Source: Isochrysis galbana (Eukaryota; Haptophyta; Isochrysidales; Isochrysidaceae). From it: a stretch of DNA of 64,000 nucleotides. The notes below the pieces were generated by a model. That model was not told where the DNA came from, did no database searches, and worked only from the letters and a program-made list of their open reading frames with translations. Positions 19,757-30,039 of this stretch are shown here, one piece after another (positions within the stretch are counted from its first letter, which is position 1; each line of letters begins with the position of its first letter). Made by a program: the position numbers and the translations under genes. The stretch is from positions 3,094,601-3,158,600 of the forward strand of contig CM030940.1 of assembly GCA_018136815.1 (NCBI GenBank), given 5' to 3'.

Positions 19757-20554
19757 TCAAGGTGAAGGCGGATTGTCCAGACTCCAACCCTGCTCAAGGA
19801 GTGCCTCGGACTTGGCCTTCCATTCCTCCGACTTGCCCGGGTGATTGCGGATGAACTCGAGCAGGCCCTCCACGATGGCATAGACAATGTCATCGGGCGC
19901 AATGTCTGCAGCCACATCCACTGTCACGTCAGCTACTCCGTGCTTTTCTTCCCACTCGGCACGAGCGGAGGCGACGATGTCCCCTCCTGCGTTCGGATGA
20001 TCAGGCCTGGGGCCCACCACGCGGACGACAATGCCTTGTTGCATCACCGCAAAATCGGAATTTGTAACGGCGCCCTCCCACACTTGCACGACTGAGCGGG
20101 TATATTGCTGCACCTGGTCCATGATGGCGCGGGCGAGCATTTGCACATCATCGAGAGTCTCGGCCTCGTAGAGCACACCAAGTGAGTCTGCGGCGGCACT
20201 GTCTGGCGCGAGGCTGGAATATGTGCTGCACATGAGATCGGGGACGGAGTAGAAGCGGTAATTAGGTAACCGACGGGCAAAGATGCGTCCGACCGCCTGC
20301 AGCTTCGCGCCACCCGTTCCGATCACATAGAGAGAGCATCCCTTGAGTGTTTCTCCCAGCTCCTTGGCCTTCTCGTCCTTCCTCCATGCGTCTGCGAGTG
20401 CTGCGGGCGGGATGCTCTCCATCGCCTCGGGTGGGAGCTCAGCTTGGCATGCGCACGATGCCCGCCCGACACATCGTGCCGCCACAGACGCTCCAGGCAC
20501 GCCCACAAGGTATCCCGATGCGGCAGAGAGCGCGAGCAGCAGCGCCATCGTCAT
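19757..20554 (-). CDS. Shikimate-kinase-like plastid protein, 265 aa
   Basis: The core LKGCSLYVIGTGGAKLQAVG and GRIFARRLPNYRFYSVPDLM corresponds to the nucleotide-binding start of the shikimate kinase fold. The P-loop reads GTGGAKLQAVG without the GK(S/T) of active kinases, as in shikimate-kinase-like (SKL) plastid proteins that lack kinase activity. The leader MTMALLLALSAASGYLVGVP is a signal peptide, followed by an Arg/Ala/Ser-rich stretch, which fits a bipartite plastid presequence of a complex plastid. I chose the ATG at 20554; an upstream GTG extends the frame to 20587 but is unlikely to initiate. It ends FIRNHPGKSEEWKAKSEALL before the stop. Function beyond plastid biogenesis is inferred. 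Confidence 0.72.
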   Translation of the reverse strand: MTMALLLALSAASGYLVGVPGASVAARCVGRASCACQAELPPEAMESIPPAALADAWRKDEKAKELGETLKGCSLYVIGTGGAKLQAVGRIFARRLPNYRFYSVPDLMCSTYSSLAPDSAAADSLGVLYEAETLDDVQMLARAIMDQVQQYTRSVVQVWEGAVTNSDFAVMQQGIVVRVVGPRPDHPNAGGDIVASARAEWEEKHGVADVTVDVAADIAPDDIVYAIVEGLLEFIRNHPGKSEEWKAKSEALLEQGWSLDNPPSP

Positions 20555-20944
20555 TTTCTCTCTCCTCACTTCTTCTCCCCTCTCCACTTGCTCGCTATCT
20601 CTCCGTCTCTCTACTCTAGAGTCTGGCGCTTCCCTTAGCCCACAGACAGCCTCCCAGCCAGCCCTAGCTTGACTGGGGCCGGTACACTATGCAGGTCCGC
20701 GACTTCGCGCCGAAGAGCGCGTGACGCCACGAGAGCAACTGCTTACGTGGGCGAGACTTACGTGGGCTCGAACGCCACTGAGCGGAGCCGCACTGAGACC
20801 TCTTTTCCCCCATCTCCCCCATGTTATAAATGGTAAGGTGGAGTGGGAGCTGTTGAAGATGGGAGCCTCTGATAATACCAAAGTAGGCCCCGACGAACGA
20901 AGAGTGCGGCGAAGCTGGCGACCTAGCTATCCTGGCCCGTATTG

Positions 20945-21010
20945 ACAGGGCGGTCAAACAGGGCTTTTTAACTACTAATTGGGGGGTGGGGAGGGGGACA
21001 TTTTTAACTA
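20945..21010 (+). repeat. R3 terminus
   Basis: AGGGCGGTCAAACAGGGCTT then TTTAACTACTAATTGGGG, matching the ends at 7618, 37655 (inverted) and 47150 (inverted). Confidence 0.6.
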
Positions 21011-21439
21011 TTCTCCAAAGCCCAGAACAAAACTCCCAGGGGCAAGGGGGCCACCTGTTGCCACCAAAATCTTCGCCAGAAAATGGTGCGATTCTCCTCC
21101 CCCCTCGCCCCTCGCCCCTCCCTTGCACACGCTCTAACGGCAAAGAACCGCGGCGCCCGCCGCGGGAGTGATAAGGTCATAAGGTCGCGTTCCGTCGAAA
21201 GACGAAAGAGGACCATGCGAACTTTTTTTAAACATTCCCGTAAAGTAAAAGTACGGGTATGGGTTTAACATTAAGATAAAATATAAAATATATAGCAGGT
21301 TTGATTTTTATAATCCCAGCCTCAGCCTGCTCAATCGCTCAATCAAGCTAGTTAGTGTCCAGTGACCAGTGAGAAACCTTTTATTACACTGCCTGTTTAC
21401 GTAATTGTGTGCCTTGGGTACCACGGGGGCACCGTAGAG

Positions 21440-21690
21440 AAAGAGTTGCTATGCGCACGCACGGCGTCTGCACGCCGTGCGCATGTATACGTGATTGCCA
21501 CTCGCAACACGCACGGCGTGCACGTGACGGCGTGCGTCTGCGGGGCAAACTTCCATGCACCTGACGGACCCCCCGGCACCATAGGCGAAAAGTTGATATG
21601 CGCACGCACGGCGTCCCCGCGGGGGACCCGATGCACCCTGCGAGCCGCGTGCATCTGGCGAAAGGCGTGTTCTGAAAAGTTGTTATGCAT
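21440..21690 (-). repeat. R4 family (MITE interior) copy, inverted
   Basis: CGCACGCACGGCGTC, CCCCGCGGGGGACCCGATGC and repeated CACGGCGTGCACGTGACGGC are the reverse complement of the MITE interior at 4381-4640 and 35450-35580. The 63-bp inverted repeats are absent here. Confidence 0.55.
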
Positions 21691-21692
21691 AC

Positions 21693-23341
21693 ATAATAAA
21701 TAATGTTATATATCCTAGCCAACCCCACTAGCTAATTGGACATAACGTTTCAGTCCCGGAATCCCGCCATGCCTGACGAGCCAGGTGTCCGAGTGATATC
21801 GGGGGGTGGGGGCACTGCCCCCTCCCCTCGATATTTGTCCTCCCCCCGGTGCACGCACCGACCCCGCGCACCCCAGCACGTCCTCTCCTCGAGTCCACGC
21901 TGGGGGAAAACTTGGCTCGTCAGGCATGGCGGTGTCGCATTCATCCTAGATGATGCGATTTCCAGGCTCTTGTTTCCAGGTCCTTCGTCGTGCGGCCACA
22001 CGGTGAAGCTCAGGTACATCTAGGTTGGTAGGATTCGTCCCTAGCGACCTAGAATTCGAGTTCTCGTTTCGTTCCTTCTTCTAGCCTGTTTGTCAGGTCT
22101 AGATTCCAGGTTTCCTCCTTTCGGGTAATCTTGACCCAAAGGAGCCAGGTCGCCTGTCACTCGCTGCGCGCTTGTCTCAGGCTATCAGGTTACCTTGTGA
22201 AGGCTTATTTAACTTCTTGCAAGGCTTGTCGTTTCTTGTTGGGTTCCGGTTCTTTCTTGGGGCTTGCTAACTTTCGTTGTCGTCCAGGCCTGTTCTTTGT
22301 AGGTTCTGTTTAGCCTGGTTAGGGTTTCGTTGCCTTCCCGCGTTTGGCGTTCGCGTTGGCGTTCGGAAATTTCCTCTCACATTCCCTAGGTCCGCTACCC
22401 TTGGCTTGTAGGTCCTTGCTTCTTTCTTCTCGGTCAAGGTTTTGGCGAGCGAGTCGGTTGCTCTATCCGCTCGAGATTTGAGGTTTAATTTGCCATCTCC
22501 CCTTGGAGATCGGTGTAGGTTCGCTTCCTAGGTGAGGGAATCTTTCCCCTTGATGCAAGTTACATGCAAGCCCTTGGCCCCTTTGGTGTTTCTTCCCCTT
22601 GGTTGCTACTCAGGGTTGTTCGTTAGAAGCGTCTAGAAGGTTCACGCTCAACGGCAAGATTTCCTCTGTCGTGAAGATATCTCGTCGCGATCTGTATCCA
22701 AAGTGATCGCCGTGGTCGCGCGACATGACGCTCCCCTTCGGACTCTCCGCTACGTGGGAAGTTACAACGGAGACACGCTCCGGCCGTCGCTGCGGAGTCT
22801 CTCTCTCTCTCTCGCTCTCTCTCTCCGTCTCCCGTGACGTGTTTGAGTTATCGGTGATTTGGGGTCGCGGTTGCTTGATAATTTGCTTGGTTTGGGTGAA
22901 TGATTCCGGTGTGTTCGTGAGTCGGTGTATCCTGTTGTTCTCAGCCTCGTTGTCCGTCGTTGTTCGCTGCGTCGCTGCACTCAAGCAGCCTAGGCTCCCT
23001 CCCTGAGGGAAGAGTTCTTTGTAGGTCTAACAATCTCTTAAAACCCAACACACTAGGGCCGCTAGGAGCGCCTCGCCGCCCCACAGCCCTTCGTTCGTCG
23101 TTCGTTCCCCGTCCAGACACCCAAATGGGGTTGCCCGACCCAGTCCAGAATTTCATTCACCCGACTCCCGGTGGGGAGGAGGGCCAAAGCGCCGCGCTAG
23201 CCGCCGGTGCTGCTCGCGACGGAGTGGCTCAGAGCCCTCCGGCACCGCTCGACTCGACAGGCGGGATTCCGGGACTGAAACGTTATGTCCAATTAGCTAG
23301 TGGTAGTGGGGTTGGCTAGGATATAACACATTATTTATTAT
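21693..23341. mobile_element. 1.65-kb inverted-repeat element (R5), nested with R8
   Basis: Left end (21693-21768) and right end (23260-23341) are inverted copies of about 75 bp: ATAATAAATAATG, CCTAGCCAACCCCACTAGC, TAATTGGACATAACG and CAGTCCCGGAATCCCGCC, differing by a few small indels. Inside, a smaller inverted repeat CGCCATGCCTGACGAGCCA (21766 and 21911) brackets a 165-bp foldback. The R8 sequence from 21935 (TCTAGATTCCAGGTTTCCTC) is shared with 34166-34430. A (CT)n run lies at 22798-22830. No transposase was recognised. No clear target-site duplication could be read. Confidence 0.65.
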
Positions 23342-25770
23342 TGTTGGTTGCTGGTAAGAGGATGAATGCTATCTATCTACCATCTATAGACACTATCTAC
23401 CATAGATGGGGTAACAGCTTATCAGCTCTCAAGGTTATGGAGCTATCACTTATATCAGCACTAACGGTAGAAGGGGCGCAACGAAGACTACCGGTAGCTT
23501 TAAAGACAACGACTTCGCAGTGTTGGAACTACGTCATATTAGCATCCTAGAATTTTTTTATTGTGCCCAGACACCTAAAACAGTCGCTATCTAATAGATC
23601 CCCAGCTTGAAACCGAAAAACTCGAACGCGAAAAGCGAATTTTTTGTATACGAATGTTGAAGACTACGGTCATTGACGTTCAACGACCCACGGGCAGATT
23701 CACACATACAGACTCACAGGGCACCTAAGACACTCGACCCAGTGGATTGGGGCCCTACTCGGCATTCCCTACTACTTTGCCGCAGGGATCTACCCGCGAG
23801 CGACGAAATCACGCTCGCTATGGCCTACTGAAGTCGGGCCCCAGAGGCCCTTTCGAGCGCTGGCAACGCGACCTGCAGTGGGGGGACATGGCGCCCGCGC
23901 GCGGGTGCTTCCGCGGCGCCTGCGGTCACCTTAGACCAGGAGCCGAGGCCTGACGCCAAAAAAGAGCCCTCACAACGAATTGCTGCCCCCCCACACCAGC
24001 TGGCGTGCTGACGAGGGCGTCTCGTACAGCGAGAGGCCGGCATTTGCCGGCCCCTGGACGATTGCCAACGCGATGGGCCCCACCTGGGCCGCGGTGGAAG
24101 TGGGCAGCGCACCCATGCCGGTACAGGCCCGGCCATCTCGACCCCTCTGGCCTGCCTTCCAGAGGAGCCCTGGCCGGTGGCCCATCGGACACCCCTCTCC
24201 GGGGCGCCATCGCAGCGGACCGACGTCCGAAGAAGCCCTCTTCACAGTCGACTTGAGCACAGAAGAAACCGGGCGTTTACGGGAGAATAAAGTGTTTTAT
24301 TTTCGTTGATCCTATCATTAAAAATACGTTTGTTTTGACCTCTATTATCACGGTCATATAAGCTTGATATGACCGTTGGTCGCTCACATGACATCGCACG
24401 GGCCATGCTACGCACAAACATCACATGTGTGTGACGCTCGACGCCATTGATGCAACATTTTGATCGATCGGAAGTGCGGCAGATAACCGTCGCCGTCACG
24501 CAACGCGCAACGCAAACTCCAGACGCTGAAGGTGATCACGCACACGCGCACACTCGCAACGTCATTACAGGGCGTACAATCTGGCACACAACCAGCGGGA
24601 TTGTAATGTGCGCTGCAACTACGCTTGGTGCCGCCGCGACCCGATCGCTTGGGGTCTCCGCAAGGATACCAATTTGGGAATCGCTCGGCGCGCTCGCCAG
24701 GCGCCCGAGCACTTGCTGACCCCACGGCTGTCGGGCGCTGTTAAGTGGGTTGTCAGGGCAAACCTGGGCACCCAAAGCAGGGAGATGATAGGGGAGACTG
24801 TCAGGGGGAGGGGGGCGGACCGTGGCGAGGCTTTGGCTGTTGATAATGAGGCGGCAATGAGGCTAACATTTTCCGTTGTCTTCCCCCCCCCTCCGAAGAC
24901 TACACGGTAGTCTTCAAGACTACGCGTTTGCGCAACCGCTAATATCAGCTCTCATGAGAGTTGTCCCAACCAACAACAAAACTCGTTAGCGTAGATTAGT
25001 ACTACTAGTTGGATGAACCTAACGCATCTTAGTTAGGGATTGAGGATAGACGATAGAGCGTAGCAGCCAAGCAGCCGACCGACGGAGGCTACTACGTATG
25101 TATATGTATGCTGAAGTATCGATGTTGATGGAGGGGGGGGAGGCGACGATTCTAATAGTAGTAGTAAAAGGAGTCATAGTAGTAGATCAGTCCCTTTAAG
25201 ATTAGTCTAGCAACCGACAACTAATATCAGTGATTTGGCAGTTTGAAGCTATTACTCTTACTGAGAGCTCATAACAGTACTCTTACCCCATCTAAGCTAT
25301 CTACATTTCGATAACTTGGTGGTGCGCGCGGAGCGCGGCCGCTCCGAACGCTCCTATGCCCCCAGCGCCCAACGCGAGGTCATCTGCTGGTCTGCTGGTG
25401 CTCGGAGCCCCTCCCACACTCCCACAAATGCCCATTAATGGTACAATAACGGGCAATTTTTTGAGTTTCTCAGAGAGCCTTCTGAGAGCCTAGGTATCTT
25501 TGCCTAAACTCAGCACATTGACAGGTTTGGTTTTGGGCTGGGTGTTAACAGGTCAAATGTTGCCCATTACGGGGTATTAATGGTATTAACTTGTCAACGG
25601 GCTTAACCGTTAACCCAGCCCTAGCCTTGGTTTTCCCTCATTTTAACTTGTGGGGAGTTGGAATGGGAGTATGGGAGCCGGGGGTTTGCGAGGGGGGAGA
25701 TTTGTAGGGATGCATATGAGTATGTGTCTGTGCCATCACTTCAAGGCGTGCGGGCAAGTGCGCTGAGGGG
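23342..25770. other. 2.4-kb stretch without a supportable gene
   Basis: Two composition types alternate: AT-rich segments (23342-23700, 24900-25320) and a GC-rich block (23750-24260). The GC-rich block has open frames on both strands but no recognisable domain. Short AGTAGT runs occur near 25155-25190. I see no RNA gene. Confidence 0.4.
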
Positions 25771-26020
25771 TGTCGTGATAGTACCGGCCTAGTGGCAGTA
25801 GTGGTACTAACGCTCAGTTGTTTTATTATTATTATCGCTGGAGCGCGGCGAAGGTCGGCCTGTCCCAGCGGGTCGGTCGCCATCGCACCGCTCCCACCTC
25901 GGATTGCGCGGGGGAGAGGTAGGGGAAAACTTCCCCCTGTCCCGCGAAAAAAATATTCTGACCCCATGATGCAGCGATGTTTTTTTTTCACCCAGGCTCC
26001 CTCACCTCTCATGGGGGGGG
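25771..26020 (+). repeat. R7 family copy with attached R9-like piece
   Basis: GTCGTGATAGTACCGGCCTA, GTGGTACTAACGCTCAG, a (TTA)n stretch, then CTGGAGCGCGGCGAAGGTCG and GGGTCGGTCGCCATCGC as in the copy at 19020. It runs into GCAGCATGCGGCTGTTGTGC (26018), which resembles the R9 interior at 52055. Confidence 0.55.
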
Positions 26021-26063
26021 CAGCATGCGGCTGTTGTGCTGGGTGTGGCCGGAGCGAGCGAAT

Positions 26064-26098
26064 GTAGTAGGTGTTTGTCCAGAGTCTTCAGATTTTGT
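26064..26098 (+). repeat. R1 family 3' end, diverged
   Basis: GTAGGTGTTTGTCCAGAGTC then TTCAGATTTTG, the R1 terminus with several substitutions. Confidence 0.5.
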
Positions 26099-26494
26099 TT
26101 AGTTGATAGTTGAACGCAACTGTTGCTCTGAAGTTTTCTACTCCTTGTGCACGGAGAGGTATAACCACAAAAAGCCGTGCGCACACACGGACTTGAGATC
26201 CGCTGCGCTTGAGTTTAGCGCAATTGTTGGTCTGATGTCTTTTACTCCTTTGTGCGCGGAGAGGCACACCGATGGACATGATCAGTACGACGTACGTACC
26301 GGACAAGGAAGCAGTAGTCAAGCCGTGGCGGCAGCACTCATGCTCTGCCTCCGACGACATCGCCTCAAGCACGCAGCCATGAGGCACGACGCCGTGATTC
26401 GCAATCAGGGCTCGGGTCAGCCTAACATGGCCCCATTTGTGAGCGCTCCACCATGGCCGAAGTGCATGTGTCCGGCGACTGCACGACATGCGCG

Positions 26495-27610
26495 TCAATG
26501 CCAAGATCCTGTGTGGCCCGGACGTGCAAGGACGGGCTCCATGCGATCCTGACTGGGTTTGGCGAACGCCGCGCGGTGCTCCGAGCAAGGCACGATTCCT
26601 GCCGCCTTGATCTCGGGAGCGTTCATCGTCCAGCGATTGCGGTACTCCTCAAGTGTGTATGCCTTTTGTTTGCCTGGAACTGGATATCCCAGAATGTGTC
26701 CCTTCATGTACTCATCATCGGTGCGGTCGCACCCAAATTCCTCGGATTTGATTGTGCATAGCAGCTTCGACTTGGTATTGAATGAAGGGTCCCTCAACTG
26801 GAAGGTCGCCTTCCCTACGTCGCATCGGGCAGTCCCTTCATGGACTGATCGCGTTGACGGGTCAACAAATGCACTGCGCGAAGTGGACTCGTACGCTGCC
26901 ATCGACATCTTGCGTCCACCAATTGTCGAAATGGAGTTCTGCTTGCCGGCCTGATAGTTAATATTGTTGCGAGGTGAGCTCTGGGCTGAGCGCGGATCGC
27001 CGTACTCGTACCCCAAGCCGGGTTCGAAGACTGCCTTGAAATTTTCTCGATTGGACGCCGCTGATGCTTGTATCACGCCGTTGTACAGCTCCGACTCTGG
27101 GTGCGTGTATGGGTTAAGCGAGTTGGAGCCGGGAGGCGGCATTGAATTGTAAGCAGCGCGCTCTGTCTGCCTCATGTACTCAGTCTGGTACATGGAACGT
27201 AGGCCCATCTTTGGCATCTTACCGGCGGAAGGCTTGTACGCTTTGTCGCACCGCTCCTCGAACCAGTTGCCCGTGAGCACACGCGCGTCGTACGAACCGA
27301 CACCCTCAACGTATCCAGGGCAGAAGACATTTTCCGAGCGCTGCATGCGCAAACTGTTGACATTGATCATGGTGGGCCGGTCTAGTGTGGCGGTGGCTAG
27401 CGAGCGCTCGAGCCCCTGGCTCTCGTAGTAGCGCATGTGAGAGCTCGGAGGCAGCGTCGACGGCGGCACGCGCCCGACGAGCACCATCGCAGGCTTGCAG
27501 CTCAACCTGCTCTCCACCCCTCTCACCCCTCTCTCTCCCCCGCCGAACCCCAATGACCCGATGAAACGGATGAGGTCCTCCCAGGGCAGAGCGTCTGCTG
27601 AATAAAACAT
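26495..27610 (-). CDS. Axonemal-type protein, single exon, up to 371 aa
   Basis: A long intact frame rich in Tyr, Asn, Pro, Arg and Ser, with many short loop motifs (NVFCPGYVEGVGSYDARVLT, NWFEERCDKAYKP, SLNPYTHPESELYNG, EEYRNRWTMN, GIVPCSEHRAAFAK). This open, aromatic-rich style without helices is typical of microtubule inner or ciliary coat proteins, but I cannot assign a named family. ATG at 27610 is the first. The pyrimidine-rich DNA at 27488-27545 suggests the true start may be the later ATG at 27487 (MVLVGRVPPS, 330 aa). The gene is divergent from the methyltransferase at 27709 with under 100 bp between the first ATGs. No intron is visible. Confidence 0.65.
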   Translation of the reverse strand: MFYSADALPWEDLIRFIGSLGFGGGERGVRGVESRLSCKPAMVLVGRVPPSTLPPSSHMRYYESQGLERSLATATLDRPTMINVNSLRMQRSENVFCPGYVEGVGSYDARVLTGNWFEERCDKAYKPSAGKMPKMGLRSMYQTEYMRQTERAAYNSMPPPGSNSLNPYTHPESELYNGVIQASAASNRENFKAVFEPGLGYEYGDPRSAQSSPRNNINYQAGKQNSISTIGGRKMSMAAYESTSRSAFVDPSTRSVHEGTARCDVGKATFQLRDPSFNTKSKLLCTIKSEEFGCDRTDDEYMKGHILGYPVPGKQKAYTLEEYRNRWTMNAPEIKAAGIVPCSEHRAAFAKPSQDRMEPVLARPGHTGSWH

Positions 27611-27708
27611 GTCCTATACAAAATAATCAGAGCACCCTCTCCCCTCCCCGCTTTCTCGCGCGCCAAGCCCTCCAATCTACCGCGATACCACCGAGGGCCG
27701 ACGGTGCG
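27611..27708. promoter_or_regulatory. Putative bidirectional promoter
   Basis: Only 98 bp separate the first ATGs of two divergent genes, the axonemal-type protein and the METTL21-like methyltransferase. Both transcription starts must lie in this segment or in the flanking reading frames. No TATA box is obvious. Confidence 0.4.
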
Positions 27709-28722
27709 ATGAGGCTGTCCCCAGGCGTGGCGCGCGGCGTGGTCGCCGCGTTCGCCGCGAGCACGATCATCTCGGCGGGGGTGGCGTCGGTTGACCGCGT
27801 ATTCGGCGTGCTTGACTCAACCGCCGACGAGCTCGCCGACCTCCTTGGCGTTGACGAGGTCAGCCCAGCCCTTGCGCAGGCGGTGCGCGCCACTGCGCCT
27901 CTCTACACGCGACTCAAGGCTATCTCTCCCTCGTGCACCGAGGGGCTCTACCCGGAGTTCTCGCAAATGCTAGACTTCAACGACTGCCTCCTGCTCCCGG
28001 AGCGGGTCATCTGGCGTGGTGGGCTCAAGCCACCCCTGGTTGTCTCTCAGACTATGGAGATGTCCACCCTATGGAAGCAGTCCACTGGGTCCTCGATTTG
28101 GGGCGGTGGCCTTGTGCTCGTGAGAGAGATGGAAAGTCTCGGAGAGGCCTTTTGGAAGGGTAAAAGGGTGCTTGAACTCGGGAGCGGCACTGGTCTAGGC
28201 GCGATCACGGCGGCAAAACTGGGTGCTGCGTCAGCTACTGCCACCGACCGCGACACACTAGTCCTTGAGCTTGCACAGAGAAACGCACGCACCAATCTCG
28301 GAGCGGCAAACGCCGCCGCTGTATTTAACACCGATCTCCTTGAATGGGGCGGAAGTCCTGACGTGGCACAGGCCCGGGTTGCTGCCATCTCAGGGTTTCC
28401 TTTCGACTTTCTCATCGGTTCGGATCTCACATATAACCGTGACGGCTGGATCCCGCTTGCACAGACCCTACGCGCAACTCGTGCTCCTGCCTTGCTCACG
28501 GCGAGCGAGCGACGACCTAACGAGCTCGCAGAGCTTGAAGCTTTCTTTCAACAGCAGAGTTTCGTGTTTCGACGGATACACTCACCGATGACTAGGGGCT
28601 ACGCCAGCGGAATCGCCGTCTATTGGCTTGATGCCTCGACACCTGAGTTACCAAGCATCATTGAGCCTGCAGCACGTGGCCCAGTCACGATTCCAAGCTC
28701 CGATTACAGCGGTGCGCGTTGA
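27709..28722 (+). CDS. METTL21-like protein lysine methyltransferase, 337 aa
   Basis: A class I SAM-dependent methyltransferase of the METTL21 / methyltransf_16 group, which methylates lysines on proteins such as chaperones. Diagnostic blocks in order: TGSSIWGGGLVLVREME (the W-x-A/G-type motif before the fold), motif I KRVLELGSGTGLGAITAAKL, post-I ATATDRD, and motif IV FDFLIGSDLTYNRDGWIPL, where DLTYN stands for the usual D-x-x-Y-D/N. The final 35 residues form a Pro/Ser-rich tail. The first 90 residues are less conserved and begin with a hydrophobic leader (VVAAFAASTIISAGVASV) that could target an organelle. ATG at 27709. Single exon. Confidence 0.82.
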   Translation: MRLSPGVARGVVAAFAASTIISAGVASVDRVFGVLDSTADELADLLGVDEVSPALAQAVRATAPLYTRLKAISPSCTEGLYPEFSQMLDFNDCLLLPERVIWRGGLKPPLVVSQTMEMSTLWKQSTGSSIWGGGLVLVREMESLGEAFWKGKRVLELGSGTGLGAITAAKLGAASATATDRDTLVLELAQRNARTNLGAANAAAVFNTDLLEWGGSPDVAQARVAAISGFPFDFLIGSDLTYNRDGWIPLAQTLRATRAPALLTASERRPNELAELEAFFQQQSFVFRRIHSPMTRGYASGIAVYWLDASTPELPSIIEPAARGPVTIPSSDYSGAR

Positions 28723-28934
28723 ATATCGGAATGGCGTCATCCCACCTTGTAGGCTATGAATGTACTCGTTGATCTTGAGGGGGAGGGGTCGGGATGGATG
28801 ATAGCGTACATCGCTGGCGCGCTGGCGCCTAGCTAAGCGTGCAATTGAATCGGGTGTTGTCGGTAATCAACTCCTCAAAATGACAGTCTGAATTAAGTAA
28901 AAAATCTTAACAATGACAGTCTGAACTGAGTCTC

Positions 28935-29130
28935 AATATTCTCACGACGCGCGCGGCTCTGAACCACTATTTATCTCGCAGCCACGCCCGCTACTTCCTT
29001 TTTCACTCCCGCTCTCTCTCTCCCGCCTTGCGGCTCGCGGCTCGTCCACTTGCGGCTCTACTTAGAGTAGGGAACGAGCCTCAGCCGAAGATCATAAACC
29101 ATATTTTATGAACTCGGAACGACAACTAAG
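28935..29130 (+). repeat. R2 family copy with terminal hairpin
   Basis: TCAATATTCTCACGAC, GCGCGCGGCTC, CACGCCCGCTAC, CCGCCTTGCGGCTC and CTCTACTTAG in the R2 order, followed by GAGCCTCAGCCGAAGATCATA and an imperfect palindrome to 29111. The same palindrome with GAGCCTCAGCCGGAGATCAT occurs at 63103-63150. The 18 bases before it carry two copies of AATGACAGTCTGAA (28877, 28914). Confidence 0.55.
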
Positions 29131-29191
29131 TTTATACTTAATTCAGCATGGGGGGGCGCCTCACGCCCCCCCTCCCGGGCAACAATTCCCC

Positions 29192-29335
29192 TCCGGGGGG
29201 CTTGTCGGTCAAGCCCCACGCTCTGCCTTCTGGCATGAGCAGGGCAATCAACACAACCACCCATCCGGGGGGCTTGTCGGTCAACCCCATGCTCTGCCTT
29301 CTGGCATGAGCAGGGCAATCAACACAACCACCCAG
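29192..29335. repeat. 72-bp tandem duplication
   Basis: Two adjacent units, each beginning TCCGGGGGGCTTGTCGGTCA and ending CAATCAACACAACCACCCA, start at 29192 and 29264. They differ at only a few bases. Confidence 0.75.
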
Positions 29336-29409
29336 GCCTCCTGTGGGCGCGGGTCGCGAGCCGCACTCCTAGGCCCGCTTGGGCCTGCTCTCGTACTGAC
29401 TCCCCCCCC

Positions 29410-29582
29410 CCCCCCCATGCCTGGTCGCCAGACAGACAAGGGCCTTTGGGCAGCACCCAATGCCGCGAGGCGAGCGAGTGAGAGGCAGGGGGGGCCAGGG
29501 GCTGAGCCCCAGCCTCCACTGCCCCCTGGGCTGCCGTTGCTAGCCCTTTGGGTAACCCCCAAACCCCCAAAGGACCTCTGAG
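29410..29582 (-). repeat. R6 family copy, inverted
   Basis: Contains CCAGCCTCCACTGCCCCC and the Gln/Gly-type GC-rich stretch shared with 1257-1360 and 51330-51430, in opposite orientation. Confidence 0.55.
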
Positions 29583-29829
29583 AGTAGGCCGTCTGGACTC
29601 CGGATCTCCTCGTAGGTGCGGTGACCGAGTCGCTTGGCGAGGAAGACAAAGTACTAAGTACTGGCCCATGGTGAGGAGCGAGGACGCTGTTGGAGGAAGG
29701 GGAGGAGAGTGAAGCCCGTGGGGTGGTGGTGGAGAAGGGAGAAGGCTGGGAGGACGACCCTGGAGTTTCGTCAGATGCGCATGAAAGTGTTCCTCCTCCG
29801 TGCGGTAAGGGCGACCGAGAGCTTTCGCC

Positions 29830-30036
29830 ACGGAGGTGATAAATAAGCTGTTGGCTCGTCGACTCGACGTAAGGGAACTCCGCGCTCGAGCACCTGTACA
29901 CCTTGACCGGCATCGTGCCTTCCGAGTACTTGTGCATGTCGTCATGTCGTAGCCGCGGAGGACGATCCCCCACTTCTTCTCCTCCTTCTTCGAACCCTTC
30001 ATTCAGCACAAACTTGCGAAAGTTGAGCTCGCGCAT
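29830..30036 (-). CDS. Possible exon of an unidentified gene
   Basis: The minus strand reads FRKFVLNEGFEEGGEEVGDR, then HDDMHKYSEGTMPVKVYR and CSSAEFPYVESTSQQLIYHL, about 69 residues of non-repetitive, protein-like sequence before the frame runs into serine-rich and R6 repeat sequence. I cannot name it. It may be a host exon or a piece of a decayed mobile element. Confidence 0.25.
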
Positions 30037-30039
30037 CTC

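Noticed and set aside
23980..24309. 109-codon ORF starting at TTG
   Set aside because: No ATG and no recognisable domain; equally long frames on the other strand.
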